The notes: generated by a model not told the origin, from the letters alone. DNA of 64,000 bases from Oegoconia quadripuncta (GCA_949316235.1 OX438758.1:18137194-18201193); one strand, 5' to 3'. Counted from the stretch's first letter, positions 52,701-57,045 are shown. A program made the numbers and translations.

Positions 52701-53956
52701 TTATTTATTTACTTATTTACATAGAATCAACAGCATTATTGCAGAAATTATATTATAGTAAACTAATACCAAACTTATGCCAATTAGTGATTCTTATTAT
52801 GTTACCGACAGTGGTTATCGTTATAATTGAGTGGGTATCTTCATGTCAACATTGCCGTATTGTTTCTTCAGAAGTTGTCAAAAATACTCATAAGAAAATG
52901 AAAAAAAAAAAATTAACAGTTTTATTAAAATGATGCGCTAAAGAAAACTCATCTTCACTTAACATCAGGTGTGATTAAGGTCAAGTACGAACCCGTTGTG
53001 CATAAAAAAAGGAAGTAGTTTAAAAGTCTATTGCAAGATTGAAAAATACAAGCAATTACATTCACATTCACAGACGACCGATTGGTGTAGTATATAGTGA
53101 CCCTGTCAGCGAAACCAACGGTTGCGGGTTCGAATCCCGCGACGGGTAAATGTTTGTGTGATGAATATAAACATTTATTCCTGAGTCATGGATGTTTATA
53201 TAAATATTTATGTATGTTTATCCGTTATCTAGTATCCATAGTACAAGTTTGCTTAGTTTGGGACTAGATGATTGGTGTTAGTGTATGAAATTTAAAAAAA
53301 AAAGGCGTTTCTGAATTCGGACGTCAGTTTTTAACGTAATGATCCAAAATAAAGGATTTATATTTAATTAATTTTAAGTAAAACCGTGGACCTATTCGTC
53401 AATTTTACTTGAAACCCGGCACCCCATTTTATAGTAGAACAGTGATTATTATAACCAATCATTCATTTCAATCTGTACTACCAAATTGTGCAAACTTCAT
53501 GCTCAGACCATGAAAATTGGAAAGACTGGTCACTAATATAACTTAAAGTGAAGCCTCTTTTCTAAACGTGAATGAGTTATCACTACGCGCGGATCTATAC
53601 GATCTGTAGGCGGGGTCAATTAACTTTTCTAGTGTATAAACCCATAGTTGGCAAATATACGGACATTAGCCTTTATGACACATGTCAAAAATCTGCACGA
53701 TTTCTGGCTTCATTTCATGTCTAACAACATGCACTGTCTTATCTTTTTTTCTTGGTCCGCACTTGTTTCTATTGACGTTGTTATTTCGGGAAATAGTCTT
53801 AGCTTTCAAATTCACAGCATTTACCATTCATTCCACGAGCATATCTGTGTTATAAAAAATGCTTTTTTTTTACCGTAAATTTTTAAATCTGCGCATTACA
53901 GAATTCACAGGAGCCAAAGTTCAGCAGTAACTCCTTTGGTGGAGTCATAACTAGTG
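22632..53956 (+). CDS. Ubinuclein/yemanuclein homologue (14 exons, 3' end not found)
   Basis: This gene encodes the ubinuclein subunit of the HIRA complex, a nuclear chaperone that deposits histone H3.3 independently of replication; the Drosophila member is yemanuclein. Joined exons give about 958 codons. Residues 26-48 (KTVRLTINLDESNE...) match the conserved N-terminus. Residues 105-152 are the Hpc2-related domain that binds H3.3-H4 in the family: DDFADIGAGYDENDSFIDN, YDEMIPP and YGGFYINSGLLEFK. Acidic-serine and lysine-rich blocks follow (173-245). Residues about 430-560 match the ubinuclein middle domain (RRPSMMANYNAECERV, RFPWCTRSRSLL, LPLFPRGFVRMPTLL). The rest is a polar, disordered region with a glutamine-proline repeat. 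All internal junctions keep phase. No terminal exon with a stop was found to the end of the window. Introns are full of mobile DNA. Confidence 0.88.
24915..25161 (-). mobile_element. SINE-2 copy
   Basis: Minus strand: GACGACCGATTGGTGTAGTG, ACCCTATCAGCGAAACCAAC, B box CGGGTTCGAATCCCGCGA, GGGCAAATGTTTGTGTGATG, then CCATAGCACAAGCTTTGCTT, GTCCGAAATATTTATTA and an A tail. This is the cleanest copy of the family. Confidence 0.88.
25673..25777 (-). mobile_element. SINE-1 3' fragment
   Basis: Only the last 105 bases of the family remain: T-run, ATGCACAACGGGTTGGTACT, GAGGATGAGGTCGAAGGTGG and ACCCGGAAACCCC. Confidence 0.8.
25990..26127 (-). mobile_element. LINE 3'-end fragment (antisense)
   Basis: A T-run of about 21 bases, then GAGGTGGGCAAACGAGCAAG, ACCTGATGGTAAGTGTCACC and GTTGCCGGCCTTTA. 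It is nearly identical to 945-1075. The long T-run is the poly-A tail of a minus-strand insertion. Confidence 0.75.
26265..26415 (-). pseudogene. RTE-type LINE fragment
   Basis: The minus strand reads GRRYRHWVDKILEMAGRTWT followed by RIAKEKRRK, a stop and AFIRWHTDS. In RTE LINEs this is the stretch just before the end of ORF2 (the WVDDI...GRTWTRIAKDR motif). It is short, interrupted and non-functional. Confidence 0.75.
27926..28171 (-). pseudogene. LINE ORF2 C-terminal piece with RTGVGRC-like motif
   Basis: The minus strand encodes WKSLNRLRTQVGRSKDNLCR, WG..., then frame-shifted HRQWITYCLT. This matches the R-T-G-x-G-R-x-x-x-x-x-x-W-G motif and the zinc-finger region at the C-terminus of LINE ORF2 proteins. 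It is broken by frameshifts. Confidence 0.6.
28195..28366 (-). pseudogene. Second LINE ORF2 C-terminal piece
   Basis: On the minus strand, YGHIPLNKFGFMMGNVNSPN is followed after a frameshift by CGVVEDVYHILVECARNEAQ and RQIYPPL. The cysteine-histidine pattern (CD...C...YH...EC) is the LINE C-terminal zinc knuckle. It is adjacent to the previous piece but from a different LINE sequence. Confidence 0.65.
28448..28558 (+). CDS. Ubinuclein exon 2
   Basis: 37 codons, phase 0 at both ends. It encodes KKKSDCVVENG...NPYSDNDEDVERVARKFEQKY, the segment before the Hpc2-related domain in ubinucleins (NPF...D...ALAKKFEEKY). Acceptor TTTTCAG|AAA, donor TAT|GTGAGC. Confidence 0.88.
28636..29880. repeat. Long imperfect inverted-repeat element, split by SINE-1
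   Basis: CGAACAACTTTCCCCAAGGA near 28632 is mirrored by CTTGGGGAAAGTTGTTCG near 29837. Inside, 29190-29345 is mirrored by 29471-29635 (TTCTCGTAATATCTCGTATC against AAGAGATATTACGAGAATTA; CAAATACGACATT against ATGACGTATTTG). SINE-1 (28675-29007) interrupts the left part. A related fragment, CGAACAACTTTCCATTAGAA, is at 43204. The element type is unknown; a foldback or TIR transposon is likely. Confidence 0.6.
28675..29007 (-). mobile_element. SINE-1, full-length copy in intron 2
   Basis: The full set of parts is present on the minus strand: CCGCCTCCGTGGCTCAATGT head, B box CGCGGGTTCGATCCCC, body, and GTTATGCATAAAAAAA tail. It begins 117 bp after the exon 2 donor, antisense to the gene. Confidence 0.9.
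30143..30405 (+). mobile_element. SINE-3 copy with SINE-2-like head start
   Basis: It starts GATTGGTGTAGTGATTAGAA, where the first bases are those of SINE-2 (CCGATTGGTGTAG) rather than SINE-3 (CCTGTTTGGTGTAG). It continues as SINE-3: CTACTATACCAAATGGTCGC, B box GGTTCGAATCCAG, TGTTTGTATGATGAATACAG and GTGGGACTAGATGGCGCTGT. Confidence 0.8.
30676..30822. mobile_element. GGCCCGTATTAATAAAC MITE copy
   Basis: The left end GGCCCGTAAATAAAAAAATC and right end ACGGTTTATTAATACGGGCC are inverse. The inner phrase TATGCAATAGATTCTCAAGC matches the copy at 19754-19899. It has the same length class (147 bp). Confidence 0.75.
31100..31484 (+). pseudogene. LINE reverse-transcriptase fragment
   Basis: The frame contains the reverse-transcriptase core of a Jockey/CR1-type LINE: SLMKSYLRDRIQRVDVNGER, MGVPQGSILGPFLLLVYIND and the catalytic FADD box (IVLFADDTSL), then WFTVNNLLLNEYKTKCF. 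It starts inside the domain and breaks at about 31484, where sequence of another element begins. It lacks the endonuclease and C-terminus. Confidence 0.88.
31485..31625 (-). pseudogene. Mutator-like transposase fragment
   Basis: The minus strand reads LEEMRKAGKRERDAAIKEGR and continues to DGVAMIDVEVDGCWCKRSY. The DGxWxKRSY block and the preceding charged helix resemble the Mutator-like transposase family found in many arthropod genomes. The fragment ends exactly at the LINE junction near 31484. The assignment rests on that single motif. Confidence 0.5.
31909..33024 (-). CDS. Tc1-type transposase, intact reading frame
   Basis: The 371-codon frame has no stop or frameshift. The N-terminal part (about 35-150) carries two helix-turn-helix units (HSQRSVGLQLGFSRRAIQNL and the SDETIRNRL region) with an RRPGSGR linker. 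The catalytic triad is D182 (LFTDE), D273 (MQDNARAH) and E308 (SPDLNPIEHMW), spaced DD34E as in Tc1. The likely start is M27 (MPQARRRHMDSL) or M35, since residues 1-26 look unrelated. It acts by cut-and-paste at TA. One flank has TACTCAAAACAAAATAAGGG at 31664-31683. I could not find its inverse on the other side, so the element may be one-ended. Confidence 0.9.
   Translation of the reverse strand: MLSLASWFIRNYQSSLISRVRNIFCNMPQARRRHMDSLTATRAVTMIEEGHSQRSVGLQLGFSRRAIQNLWNRFQETGSVRRRPGSGRVRITTAQEDRYIRLSARRDGTTTARKLQNRLRLTTSTRVSDETIRNRLHEDQQASRRRVVRVPLTRNHRANRLRFCRQHLDWDINQWGMVLFTDECKVKFFNDDRRIRVWRRRGERFSEACIHEVDRFGGPNVMIWGGISLHGKTELAILNEGTVTAQRYIEEVVRPHVIPFAQRAGPGFILMQDNARAHTAQATRFVLVDSQIQVLPWPANSPDLNPIEHMWDQLKRRVRDGDQEIHNQQQLINAVKRAWEEIPMENVRHLIESMHSRLQECVAKRGGHTRY
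34587..34694 (+). CDS. Ubinuclein exon 3
   Basis: 36 codons, phase 0 at both ends (acceptor TTTTAG|GGT, donor GGC|GTGAGT). It encodes the first half of the Hpc2-related domain: DDFADIGAGYDENDSFIDN. The intron to exon 4 is only 218 bp. Confidence 0.92.
34913..35050 (+). CDS. Ubinuclein exon 4
   Basis: 46 codons: YDEMIPPECETFYGGFYINS and GLLEFK, the second half of the Hpc2-related domain, then a polar linker ending SHRRNK. Acceptor TTTCAG|TAC, donor AAG|GTCTGT. This is the most conserved part of the family. Confidence 0.92.
35080..35760 (+). pseudogene. P-element/THAP9-like transposase C-terminal remnant
   Basis: Two overlapping frames joined by a slip near 35455 read IPEQNSFLYVCGYIYC, then CVDEHKCLSMINYASNYS, GGLQVPPADFVEYCTNLQ and LNHGHVHVFP. 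The order (a hydrophobic V.GY.. block, a C..H.C block, then GL..P...F) resembles the C-terminal end of P-element-type transposases. The catalytic core is not here. A near-perfect palindrome, TACCACAAACTCGC/TTAGTTTGTGGTA, lies at 35166-35193. It lies in intron 4. The family assignment is tentative. Confidence 0.42.
35855..36122 (-). mobile_element. SINE-3 copy in intron 4
   Basis: Full-length on the minus strand: ACGACCTGTTTGGTGTAGTG, AACCTCTGAC-like stem, B box CGGGTTCGAATCCCGC, TGATGAATACGGACATGTGT, TGGTATCCACAACACAAGCC and GTGGAACTAGATGGCGCTGT. It is followed by an (AT)n run at 36125-36145. Confidence 0.88.
36362..36493 (+). CDS. Ubinuclein exon 5
   Basis: 44 codons, phase 0. It encodes a serine/aspartate-rich acidic stretch (RISSSSSDDDSSDSSSGSSQ) and ends HNTEHRKK before the donor AAG|GTACGT. 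Acceptor GTTACAG|AGG. The composition fits the low-complexity segment after the Hpc2-related domain. Confidence 0.85.
36913..37935 (-). pseudogene. PIF/Harbinger-like element remnant
   Basis: Minus-strand codons near the end of a 178-codon frame (37223-37759) read LAEFPRRQRLWRQDPYEMRD, NAFKKNFRLSKDLV. This matches the N-terminal R...W..D.F......F...FRLSK..V block of Harbinger transposases. The DDE core is missing. TCGA-rich words repeat across the region. The outer ends GGAAGCCGATTCTCAG (36919) and inverse GAGAATTGGGATCC (37920) form imperfect terminal repeats. It is inside intron 5. Confidence 0.55.
38060..38147 (+). CDS. Ubinuclein exon 6
   Basis: 29 codons plus one base (phase 1). It is lysine-rich: KNKKIDKKKAKKIRRADSSA. 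Acceptor ATTGCAG|AAA, donor ATG|GTGAGT. The basic run could serve as a nuclear localisation signal. Confidence 0.85.
38278..39017 (-). mobile_element. SINE-1 copy interrupted by a 420-bp insert
   Basis: The tail and body half (38278-38424) and the head half (38852-39017, ending GGAGGCGGTT) are colinear with intact copies. The sequence TAACATT appears at 38418-38424 and again at 38845-38851, bracketing the insert. It lies in intron 6, starting 130 bp after exon 6. Confidence 0.88.
38425..38851 (+). mobile_element. Insert within SINE-1, A-rich 3' end
   Basis: A 427-bp sequence, including one TAACATT target duplication, that ends TGCAATAAATTATAAATAAA. AATAAA followed by an A-rich tail plus the 7-bp duplication suggests retroposition, either a LINE 3' end or a processed transcript. 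I recognise no coding motif in it. Confidence 0.6.
39018..39715. other. Ubinuclein intron 6, unassigned part
   Basis: AT-rich sequence with no recognised element. CAGTCTTGAGATCGCTTTAT near 39163 may be a relic of the GGCCCGTATTAATAAAC MITE family. Confidence 0.3.
39716..40170 (-). pseudogene. LINE ORF2 C-terminal fragment
   Basis: The minus-strand frame reads HHLLPLEARREIADLVFLLK, IASGSIDCPELLSQI, then PPAVSLRHNDLMFLPPTSIN, YRKNTFLWRASNNFNKL. This is the C-terminal end of Jockey/CR1-type ORF2 (L..RR..ADL.FL.KI..G.IDCP.LL). It is truncated at both ends and lies in intron 6. Confidence 0.8.
40394..40502 (+). CDS. Ubinuclein exon 7
   Basis: Starts with two bases completing an Asp codon and ends with two bases of an Arg codon. 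It encodes DAHADAESVDSRTSQSDSLT, SKPAPSSENAITSDSS. Acceptor TATTCGCAG|ATG, donor CAG|GTAACA. It is a polar, disordered linker. Confidence comes mainly from phase agreement with its neighbours. Confidence 0.8.
40596..41195 (-). pseudogene. RTE LINE fragment split by a second LINE end
   Basis: 40596-40684 and 41047-41195 both match the RTE C-terminal region seen at 18870-19150 (ATGAGACGTCCACTGCTGAA, then CTGATTCGATCGCGTAGTGA). Between them lies 40685-41046. The minus-strand frame of that insert reads TRRGEGFHPYVVNIPNIRTK, RFASSFIMRTAKVWNSLPAS and GIFKSRVNRHLLGARDTSSA, the end of another LINE ORF2. The insert starts at a T-run (its poly-A). This is a LINE in a LINE, within intron 7. Confidence 0.8.
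41196..42380. other. Ubinuclein intron 7, remaining part
   Basis: A LINE-end repeat with TCGGAAAGGGAAATCATCTG lies at 41335-41515 and recurs inverted at 57410-57600. It is followed by three tandem copies of a TTTGAAGATATAGTA-type 16-mer at 41517-41565. A GAGGGTACTGTTTTTCAGG repeat of the 18520 family is at 42045-42200. No gene was recognised. Confidence 0.5.
42381..42530 (+). CDS. Ubinuclein exon 8
   Basis: 50 codons including split ones: DTEAKMDMDLPHAVTQALED, LEAVVAKQLMDNPNTPANVM, ETLAEQHLVK. It is predicted helical and corresponds to the region before the ubinuclein middle domain. Acceptor TTTACCAG|GGA, donor CAA|GTGAGT. Confidence 0.85.
42547..42862 (+). mobile_element. SINE-1 copy directly after exon 8
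   Basis: Head CGCCTCCGTGGCTCAATGTA, B box TGCGGGTTCGATCCCC and the body are present. GATAAGATCCAGGGATAAGA carries a small internal duplication. The copy lacks the last 40 bases and passes at 42863 into a GGAGGGTAATG repeat. It starts 16 bp from the donor site, in the sense orientation. Confidence 0.88.
42863..43062 (+). repeat. GGAGGGTAATG dispersed repeat
   Basis: It shares GGAGGGTAATGTTTTTCCAG, GACTTGACCGATTTCAAAGT, TACATTTTATGGTACAAAAC and AAAATATGCTGTCGGGTTTT with pieces at 18520-18890, 42045-42200 and 56410-56545. The class is unknown. Confidence 0.6.
43284..43736 (-). pseudogene. LINE 3' end with ORF2 C-terminus
   Basis: The minus strand from 43736 reads GPYAMSTKIYNKIPSYLQKE, KNDLKFIKQVKSFLIEKSYY, NLNEFLND and a stop at 43581. 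This is the usual last stretch of a Jockey/CR1-type ORF2. The untranslated tail continues to a (TGAT)n run at 43284-43295, as in LINEs that end in a microsatellite. It lies in intron 8. Confidence 0.8.
43746..43883. mobile_element. 138-bp hairpin MITE
   Basis: The outer arms ACCGCCTAACTCAA (43746-43759) and TTGAGTTAGGCGGT (43870-43883) are exact inverses. The inner arms CTGTCCGTCCTTGTCAT (43798-43814) and ATGACAAAGACGGACAG (43826-43842) are inverses with one difference. GCTATCG words between them also pair. Nearly the whole element can fold into one hairpin. No target duplication was defined. Confidence 0.8.
44198..44385 (+). CDS. Ubinuclein exon 9 (extremely GC-rich)
   Basis: 63 codons beginning (AAG)LECALEACGCGSRARRGARG. 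It is arginine/alanine-rich, ending APTAPTAPTPAP. Acceptor TGTGTCAG|GTT, donor CCT|GTGAGT. The phase fits exons 8 and 10 exactly. GC content is far above that of the surroundings. Alternative frames are also open because stop codons are rare in such sequence, so the frame was set by splice phase. Confidence 0.75.
44430..44545 (-). mobile_element. LINE 3'-end relic (AAATAAAATATTTTG tail)
   Basis: AACAAAATATTTTATTTCAT, then CAAAGCTGACTCCCCAGAGA and ACGAGCGAGAAAC. The same sequence is at 54195-54310 in the same orientation and inverted at 55070-55205. Confidence 0.65.
44555..45690 (-). pseudogene. LINE ORF2 fragment filling intron 9, itself interrupted
   Basis: Minus strand, 45690 to 45326: SSSEVGQNFETFFNDIPFKV, then LWGLSVR and VVPLFKSGDNKDPG, the start of the reverse-transcriptase domain. 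After an unrelated 330-bp insert (about 44985-45325) it resumes FTKGRNTVDAGVSLIRHILE, FCDLSKTFDCVDH, IQSYLENRTQKVDINRVSSP and GVPQGSILGPFLFLVYINDL. Stops and frameshifts abolish function. It covers most of intron 9 and ends within about 20-30 bp of the exon 10 acceptor. Confidence 0.82.
45703..45868 (+). CDS. Ubinuclein exon 10
   Basis: About 55 codons: SPPAQPQITTTTTPPDRPSS (threonine/proline-rich), a short HHHKRK basic patch, then EDISEMTDEEREAKITETLQ, a charged helix leading into the middle domain. Acceptor CCCCACCACAG|CAC, donor GAG|GTGAGG. Confidence 0.85.
45869..46688. other. Ubinuclein intron 10
   Basis: A 92-codon frame at 46310-46588 (MRNEAFGVPHEAAKIFRKEL...) has no recognised motif and is probably chance or an old element. 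A GGGGAGGGGGGG run is at 46259-46270. No known repeat was assigned. Confidence 0.35.
46689..46769 (+). CDS. Ubinuclein exon 11
   Basis: 27 codons: RLKTLIDERRPSMMANYNAE, CERVQEER. It corresponds to the LK.AI....P....Y..EC block at the core of the ubinuclein middle domain. Acceptor TTGTTTTAG|GTT, donor GAG|GTAAAT. Confidence 0.88.
46885..47165. mobile_element. RTE LINE tail and old SINE-1 relic in intron 11
   Basis: 46885-47015 (+) reads GGAAGCCGCTGATTTCGGGC, TCTTTGGGGGAGGTCTTTAT and CCAGCAGTGGACATCTATCG, the end of an RTE LINE. 47030-47165 (-) is a diverged SINE-1 body (CCGAAGGTGGAAGTGCGCTC, GGGGGACTGGCTATCTTATC). Both are old. Confidence 0.65.
47633..47851 (+). CDS. Ubinuclein exon 12
   Basis: 73 codons: KKLQIASMDG, RLPKRRFPWCTRSRSLLARL and LPLFPRGFVRMPTLLRQAE. 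RFPW....R.LL and LP.FP.G...MP.LL match the F.W...IR.LL and PLWP.GWM....L blocks of vertebrate ubinucleins. Acceptor AAATTCCAG|GAA, donor CGA|GTGAGT. GC content is again very high relative to the introns. Confidence 0.88.
47852..48857. other. Ubinuclein intron 12
   Basis: About 1 kb with a C-rich start (CCGCCCCGCCCGCCCCCCC) and otherwise AT-rich sequence. No mobile element was recognised. Confidence 0.4.
48858..50037 (+). CDS. Ubinuclein exon 13 (large, low complexity)
   Basis: 393 codons plus a split one. It starts DFSKEVKASEMKRQRLG and then carries a run of QPTQPM hexapeptides (about 48950-49050) from an 18-bp minisatellite. The following region is lysine/serine/glutamate-rich and probably disordered (KKEKEKALENIHKKDKDKHK; DDSSSDVEVVEDSKSEK). 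It ends in NSLMKNLRDLE before the donor GAG|GTAAGA. Reading through the donor meets a stop at 50068, so a retained intron would give a shorter protein. Confidence 0.88.
50311..50370 (+). mobile_element. SINE-3 head fragment
   Basis: CCTGTTTGGTGTGGTGGCTA, then ACTGCTATACCAAAAGGTCG and CGGGTTCGATGG. Only the tRNA-like 60 bases remain. Confidence 0.7.
50908..51330 (+). mobile_element. MITE family M1, copy 3
   Basis: A 423-bp copy: TTAGGTCCTTTCCTATGAAA at the left and TTTCATAGGTGAAGACCTAA at the right, with TATA/TATA flanks. The interior matches the copies at 510, 9894 and 55965 (AAGCTCATGAAAAGAGCTGT). Confidence 0.85.
52085..53008 (+). mobile_element. Old SINE-1 relics in intron 13
   Basis: 52085-52278 is a strongly diverged SINE-1 (GTCCGCCTAGCCAGCCACCA, TTCGGCTTCATCTTCATTTA, GAGCATAAAAAGG). 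52942-53008 is a short fresh-looking tail (CTTCACTTAACATCAGGTGT, CCCGTTGTGCATAAAAAAAG). Between them the sequence is unassigned. Confidence 0.6.
53073..53303 (+). mobile_element. SINE-2 copy
   Basis: GACGACCGATTGGTGTAGTA, CCCTGTCAGCGAAACCAACG, B box GCGGGTTCGAATCCCGCGAC, TAAATGTTTGTGTGATGAAT, TAGTATCCATAGTACAAGTT, GGGACTAGATGATTGGTGTT and an A tail. Full-length. Confidence 0.88.
53911..53956 (+). CDS. Ubinuclein exon 14 (tentative)
   Basis: 46 bases in phase after exon 13: EPKFSSNSFGGVITS plus one base. It sits between a good acceptor (GAATTCACAG|GAG) and a good donor (AGTG|GTGAGT). There is no family motif, so the call depends on splice sites and phase only. The next exon should complete the split codon; none was found in the last 10 kb. 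Confidence 0.45.
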
Positions 53957-54194
53957 GTGAGTGGAGTTTTATACATTTCTATTTATGTATATTTATATAT
54001 ACGGTTGTCATGAGGTGAAGTGTGTGCATCCTATTATGGATATAGAAAGCTTTGGGATTTTTGTATTGAGTTGATGCTATTTTGGGTATTACAAATGGAA
54101 AGCTGATTTTAAATGTATCTCGATTCTCATTCCCTGCTAATATACAGGTTGCGAACGAAAACATTGGACAAAATTTTTACAGATTCTCCAAATC

Positions 54195-54340
54195 AAATCA
54201 AAATATTTTATTTCATAGGATAATATTATCACTTGAAAACGTCACTATTAATATTACATTTTTACTGCTCATTCCCAAAGCTGACTCCACAGAGAAGAAC
54301 GAGCAAGTAACTCTAGGGTTGCTCTTTTAAACAGATTATG
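54195..54340 (-). mobile_element. LINE 3'-end relic
   Basis: AAATCAAAATATTTTATTTC, CACTTGAAAACGTCACTATT, AAAGCTGACTCCACAGAGAA and ACGAGCAAGTAACTC. It is nearly identical to 44430-44545. Confidence 0.65.
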
Positions 54341-54613
54341 GGTTACAATTTGTGATTTGATAATTATATGAATAATAAGACAGCTATGTCCATGCTTGCT
54401 TATCATTCAAATAGTCAGTGATTTTATAATAGCCTTTTGCTAATAATTTCTATTTCATGATTGCTTTAAAAATTTTTGAATGTCTACTGGAACCTTATTA
54501 TAAAAGCGTGCCCTTTGAAGGATTTACTAACTTTGTGAAGTCGGCTAACATAAACAGACTCCTTATGACTATAACTTAATATTTCATAGGATAGACTTTA
54601 TCATATTATTATT

Positions 54614-54800
54614 ATATGACGACCTTAGACCTTAGAAACTTTGCTACTATACCAAAAGGTCGCGGGTTCGAATCCCGCTAGGGGCATATGTTTGTATAAT
54701 GAAACGGACATGTGTACCCGAGTTATAGATCCACAACACAAGCATAGTTGCTCAGTATAGAACTAGATGGCGCTGTCTGTATATTTTCAAGGATATATTA
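54614..54800 (+). mobile_element. SINE-3, internally deleted copy
   Basis: GACGACCTTAGACCTTAGAA, TACTATACCAAAAGGTCGCG, B box GGGTTCGAATCCCGCTAGGG, then ATGTGTACCCGAGTTATAGA joined directly to TCCACAACACAAGC. The AT-rich middle is deleted. Ends GAACTAGATGGCGCTGTCTG. Confidence 0.8.
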
Positions 54801-55753
54801 TATTGAAATCGTTACGTTTTCAACTTTATATTAAAATTCCTACTCATTCACAATGCTGACTCACCAAAGAATGAGATGAAGTCAAGAATTTTATGTAGAT
54901 TTAACAAAACATTTTTTTTTTATATAAAAAAACGTAATTAGTATAAGTATATATTAAAACAAATAATATACATAGTTTCTGTATCGTTTCATTCTGTTTA
55001 AATGACTAACATGAACTTTTCATCATAAATTTAACAATTATTTCAAATTGTATTTGTATTGACTTATGTAAAAAGAGCAACCCCCCCGAGTTCCTTGCTC
55101 GTTCTTCTCTGGGGAGACTGCCTAGTGAATGAGCGATAACTGTATGTCATGACGATTTCAAATGTTATTCTTACAACTTACGAAATAAAACATTTTTGAT
55201 TTGATTTCAAATTATTTTTATATCTTGTATTTTACATTATGGCCACCATCATCATCACCAACCAACCCTCAACTTACTTGACCAAAAAGTATGAAACAGC
55301 AGATTTTTTTTCCTATTTCAGAGTGAAATTTGTCCCTCATTCTCATAGATAAGAATAGCCGGTGGAAATTTGTCTAATGTTTTCGTTAATATCCCGTATG
55401 AAACTTAAAATAAATACATAAGGCCTATTTTTTTAAATGTTTCCACTTGTGATGCCTGAATTGAGTAACACTGCATGATTTTTGGGTTATATGTAGTTTT
55501 AATACATTGGTTTTTAAACAAGAAAATTGAATGAAAACCTGTATTTATTTACAGCCTTACTACAAAAACCTTAAACAAGTGTTTAACAGTTGTTTGGGAA
55601 TGTGACCCCCCTAATTCATAATAACATTAGACATTGTTTATTTTAGACACTGTTCGGTATTGTGTTTTATGTGGTAAGGTGATAGTTTAAAGCGGTAAAA
55701 AGTGTTTGAAAATGCAGAAAAAGAAGGTCACAGCGTTACTAAGTTTTATATGA
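54801..55753. other. Unassigned, with a LINE end at 55070-55205
   Basis: 55070-55205 (+) is the LINE-end family GAGTTCCTTGCTCGTTCTTC ... GAAATAAAACATTTTTGATT. The rest is AT-rich and without a recognised gene. No exon with a stop suitable as the end of ubinuclein was found. Confidence 0.4.
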
Positions 55754-55950
55754 TTACTAGCTTTCCGCCCGCGACTTCGTCCGGATCTCGAAATATAAAT
55801 AGATAAAATTTATTTTTATGACAGTAAAAAAATATCACCCGAGAATAGGGTAGCGTTTCTATTAGTGAAAGAATTTTCAGACACACCAACAACTTTACAT
55901 TATTATAGTTTTGCAACAATCTCGTAAAACGCATTTTTCATTTTAAGAAT
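55754..55950 (-). mobile_element. Helitron 3'-end relic (CTAG terminus)
   Basis: On the minus strand it ends ACGAAGTCGCGGGCGGAAAG followed by CTAGT. A GC-rich hairpin region directly before CTAG-T is the usual 3' end of lepidopteran non-autonomous Helitrons. The 5' extent is uncertain. Confidence 0.6.
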
Positions 55951-55964
55951 TATAATAACACTTA

Positions 55965-56385
55965 TTGGGTCTTTACTTATGAAATTTGATTTTTTTGCTT
56001 CGTTAATCATATGTACCAATTCCTGCGATTGTCAAAGCTATATCCAAATTTGTTTTTTATTTGGAAAATGGAATATTATTTCAAGGTTTCACATGAAATA
56101 TATTTTTATTTCTGGGCTAAATCACATAATAAAAAAATAATTGAACAGAGCTCTTTTCATGTGCTTCCCATAATCATTTCTTAGATTCGCTGAAACTTTT
56201 ATAAAGCGTTTACTTTTAAAAATTAACGCTGCCTACTTAACTTAATGTTATCCGATAATACACACAAACTTTAGCTAAATTTGGATTTGCCGTTCCCACA
56301 AAAAAAATCAAAAATGTTTGTATGGAGAAAACAGCCTTAATGAAATTCTTCATACAAAACGCCAATTTCATAGGTAAGGACCTAA
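55965..56385 (-). mobile_element. MITE family M1, copy 4
   Basis: A 421-bp copy in inverse orientation to the other three: left TTGGGTCTTTACTTATGAAA, right TTTCATAGGTAAGGACCTAA, with TA on both sides. The right terminus here matches the left terminus of copies 1-3. Confidence 0.85.
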
Positions 56386-56409
56386 TATTTTGACACGACT
56401 GCCCGTGAA

Positions 56410-56545
56410 AGGAGGGTAATGTTTTTGGAGTGTATGTATGTAGTATGTCCGTTCCTTTGGTGCATCTTGTGGTCTAAACGGATTGACCAATGTCAAAGTG
56501 CTTGGTGTCGGATGTACTGTCGGATTGTCTGGTCTTTAATATAGC
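56410..56545 (+). repeat. GGAGGGTAATG dispersed repeat
   Basis: AAAGGAGGGTAATGTTTTTG, CCTTTGGTGCATCTTGTGGT and ATTGACCAATGTCAAAGTGC match the copies at 42863 and 18520. Confidence 0.6.
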
Positions 56546-56771
56546 TCCACTTCTTCTTTATTGCACAAGAAATACAAACAGATTACAGTTAGGTCATAAT
56601 ATATGTACAAAGGTGAGCTTATCTCTGTAGAGATCTCTTCCTCAACCCTATTGGAGATTGGAAAAATGACCAAAACTATACACCTAGTTAATAATATATA
56701 CCTATGATACAAACACATTTATTTAAAAACTACTTATTGACTTTGGGTTTAATTATTGACTTATTACCTTG

Positions 56772-57045
56772 ACGACCTGTTTGGTGTAGTGGTTAGCAAC
56801 TCTGACCACTATACCAAAAGGTTGCGGGTTCGAATCCCGCTAGGGTCATATGTTTGTGTGATGAATACGGACATGTGTACCCGAGTTATGGATGTTTTCA
56901 TTTATAATACGTATTTATTTACAAAAAAAAATGTAGGTATTTGTGTAGTGTATCAACCACCTTGTATCCACAACACAAGCCTATAGTTGCTTAAAGTGGA
57001 ACTAGATGGCGCTGTGTGTATGTCAAGGATATTTATTATTATTAT
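56772..57045 (+). mobile_element. SINE-3, full-length copy
   Basis: GACGACCTGTTTGGTGTAGT head, ACTCTGACCACTATACCAAA, B box CGGGTTCGAATCCCGCTAGG, TGTGTGATGAATACGGACAT, CTTGTATCCACAACACAAGC and GGAACTAGATGGCGCTGTGT, then an ATT-rich tail. Confidence 0.9.

Larger units (their letters stand above)
50038..53910. other. Ubinuclein intron 13 (3.9 kb, tentative)
   Basis: It contains a SINE-3 head (50311-50370), MITE M1 copy 3 (50908-51330), a diverged SINE-1 (52085-52278), a SINE-1 tail (52942-53008) and SINE-2 (53073-53303). The stretches 51331-52080 and 52279-52940 hold no recognised element beyond a (TTTA)n run near 52694. Confidence 0.6.

Noticed and set aside
56772..56850. tRNA gene-like sequence with good A and B boxes
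   Set aside because: It is the head of SINE-3. It lacks a paired acceptor stem, continues into the SINE body and occurs many times. The same applies to the SINE-1 and SINE-2 heads.
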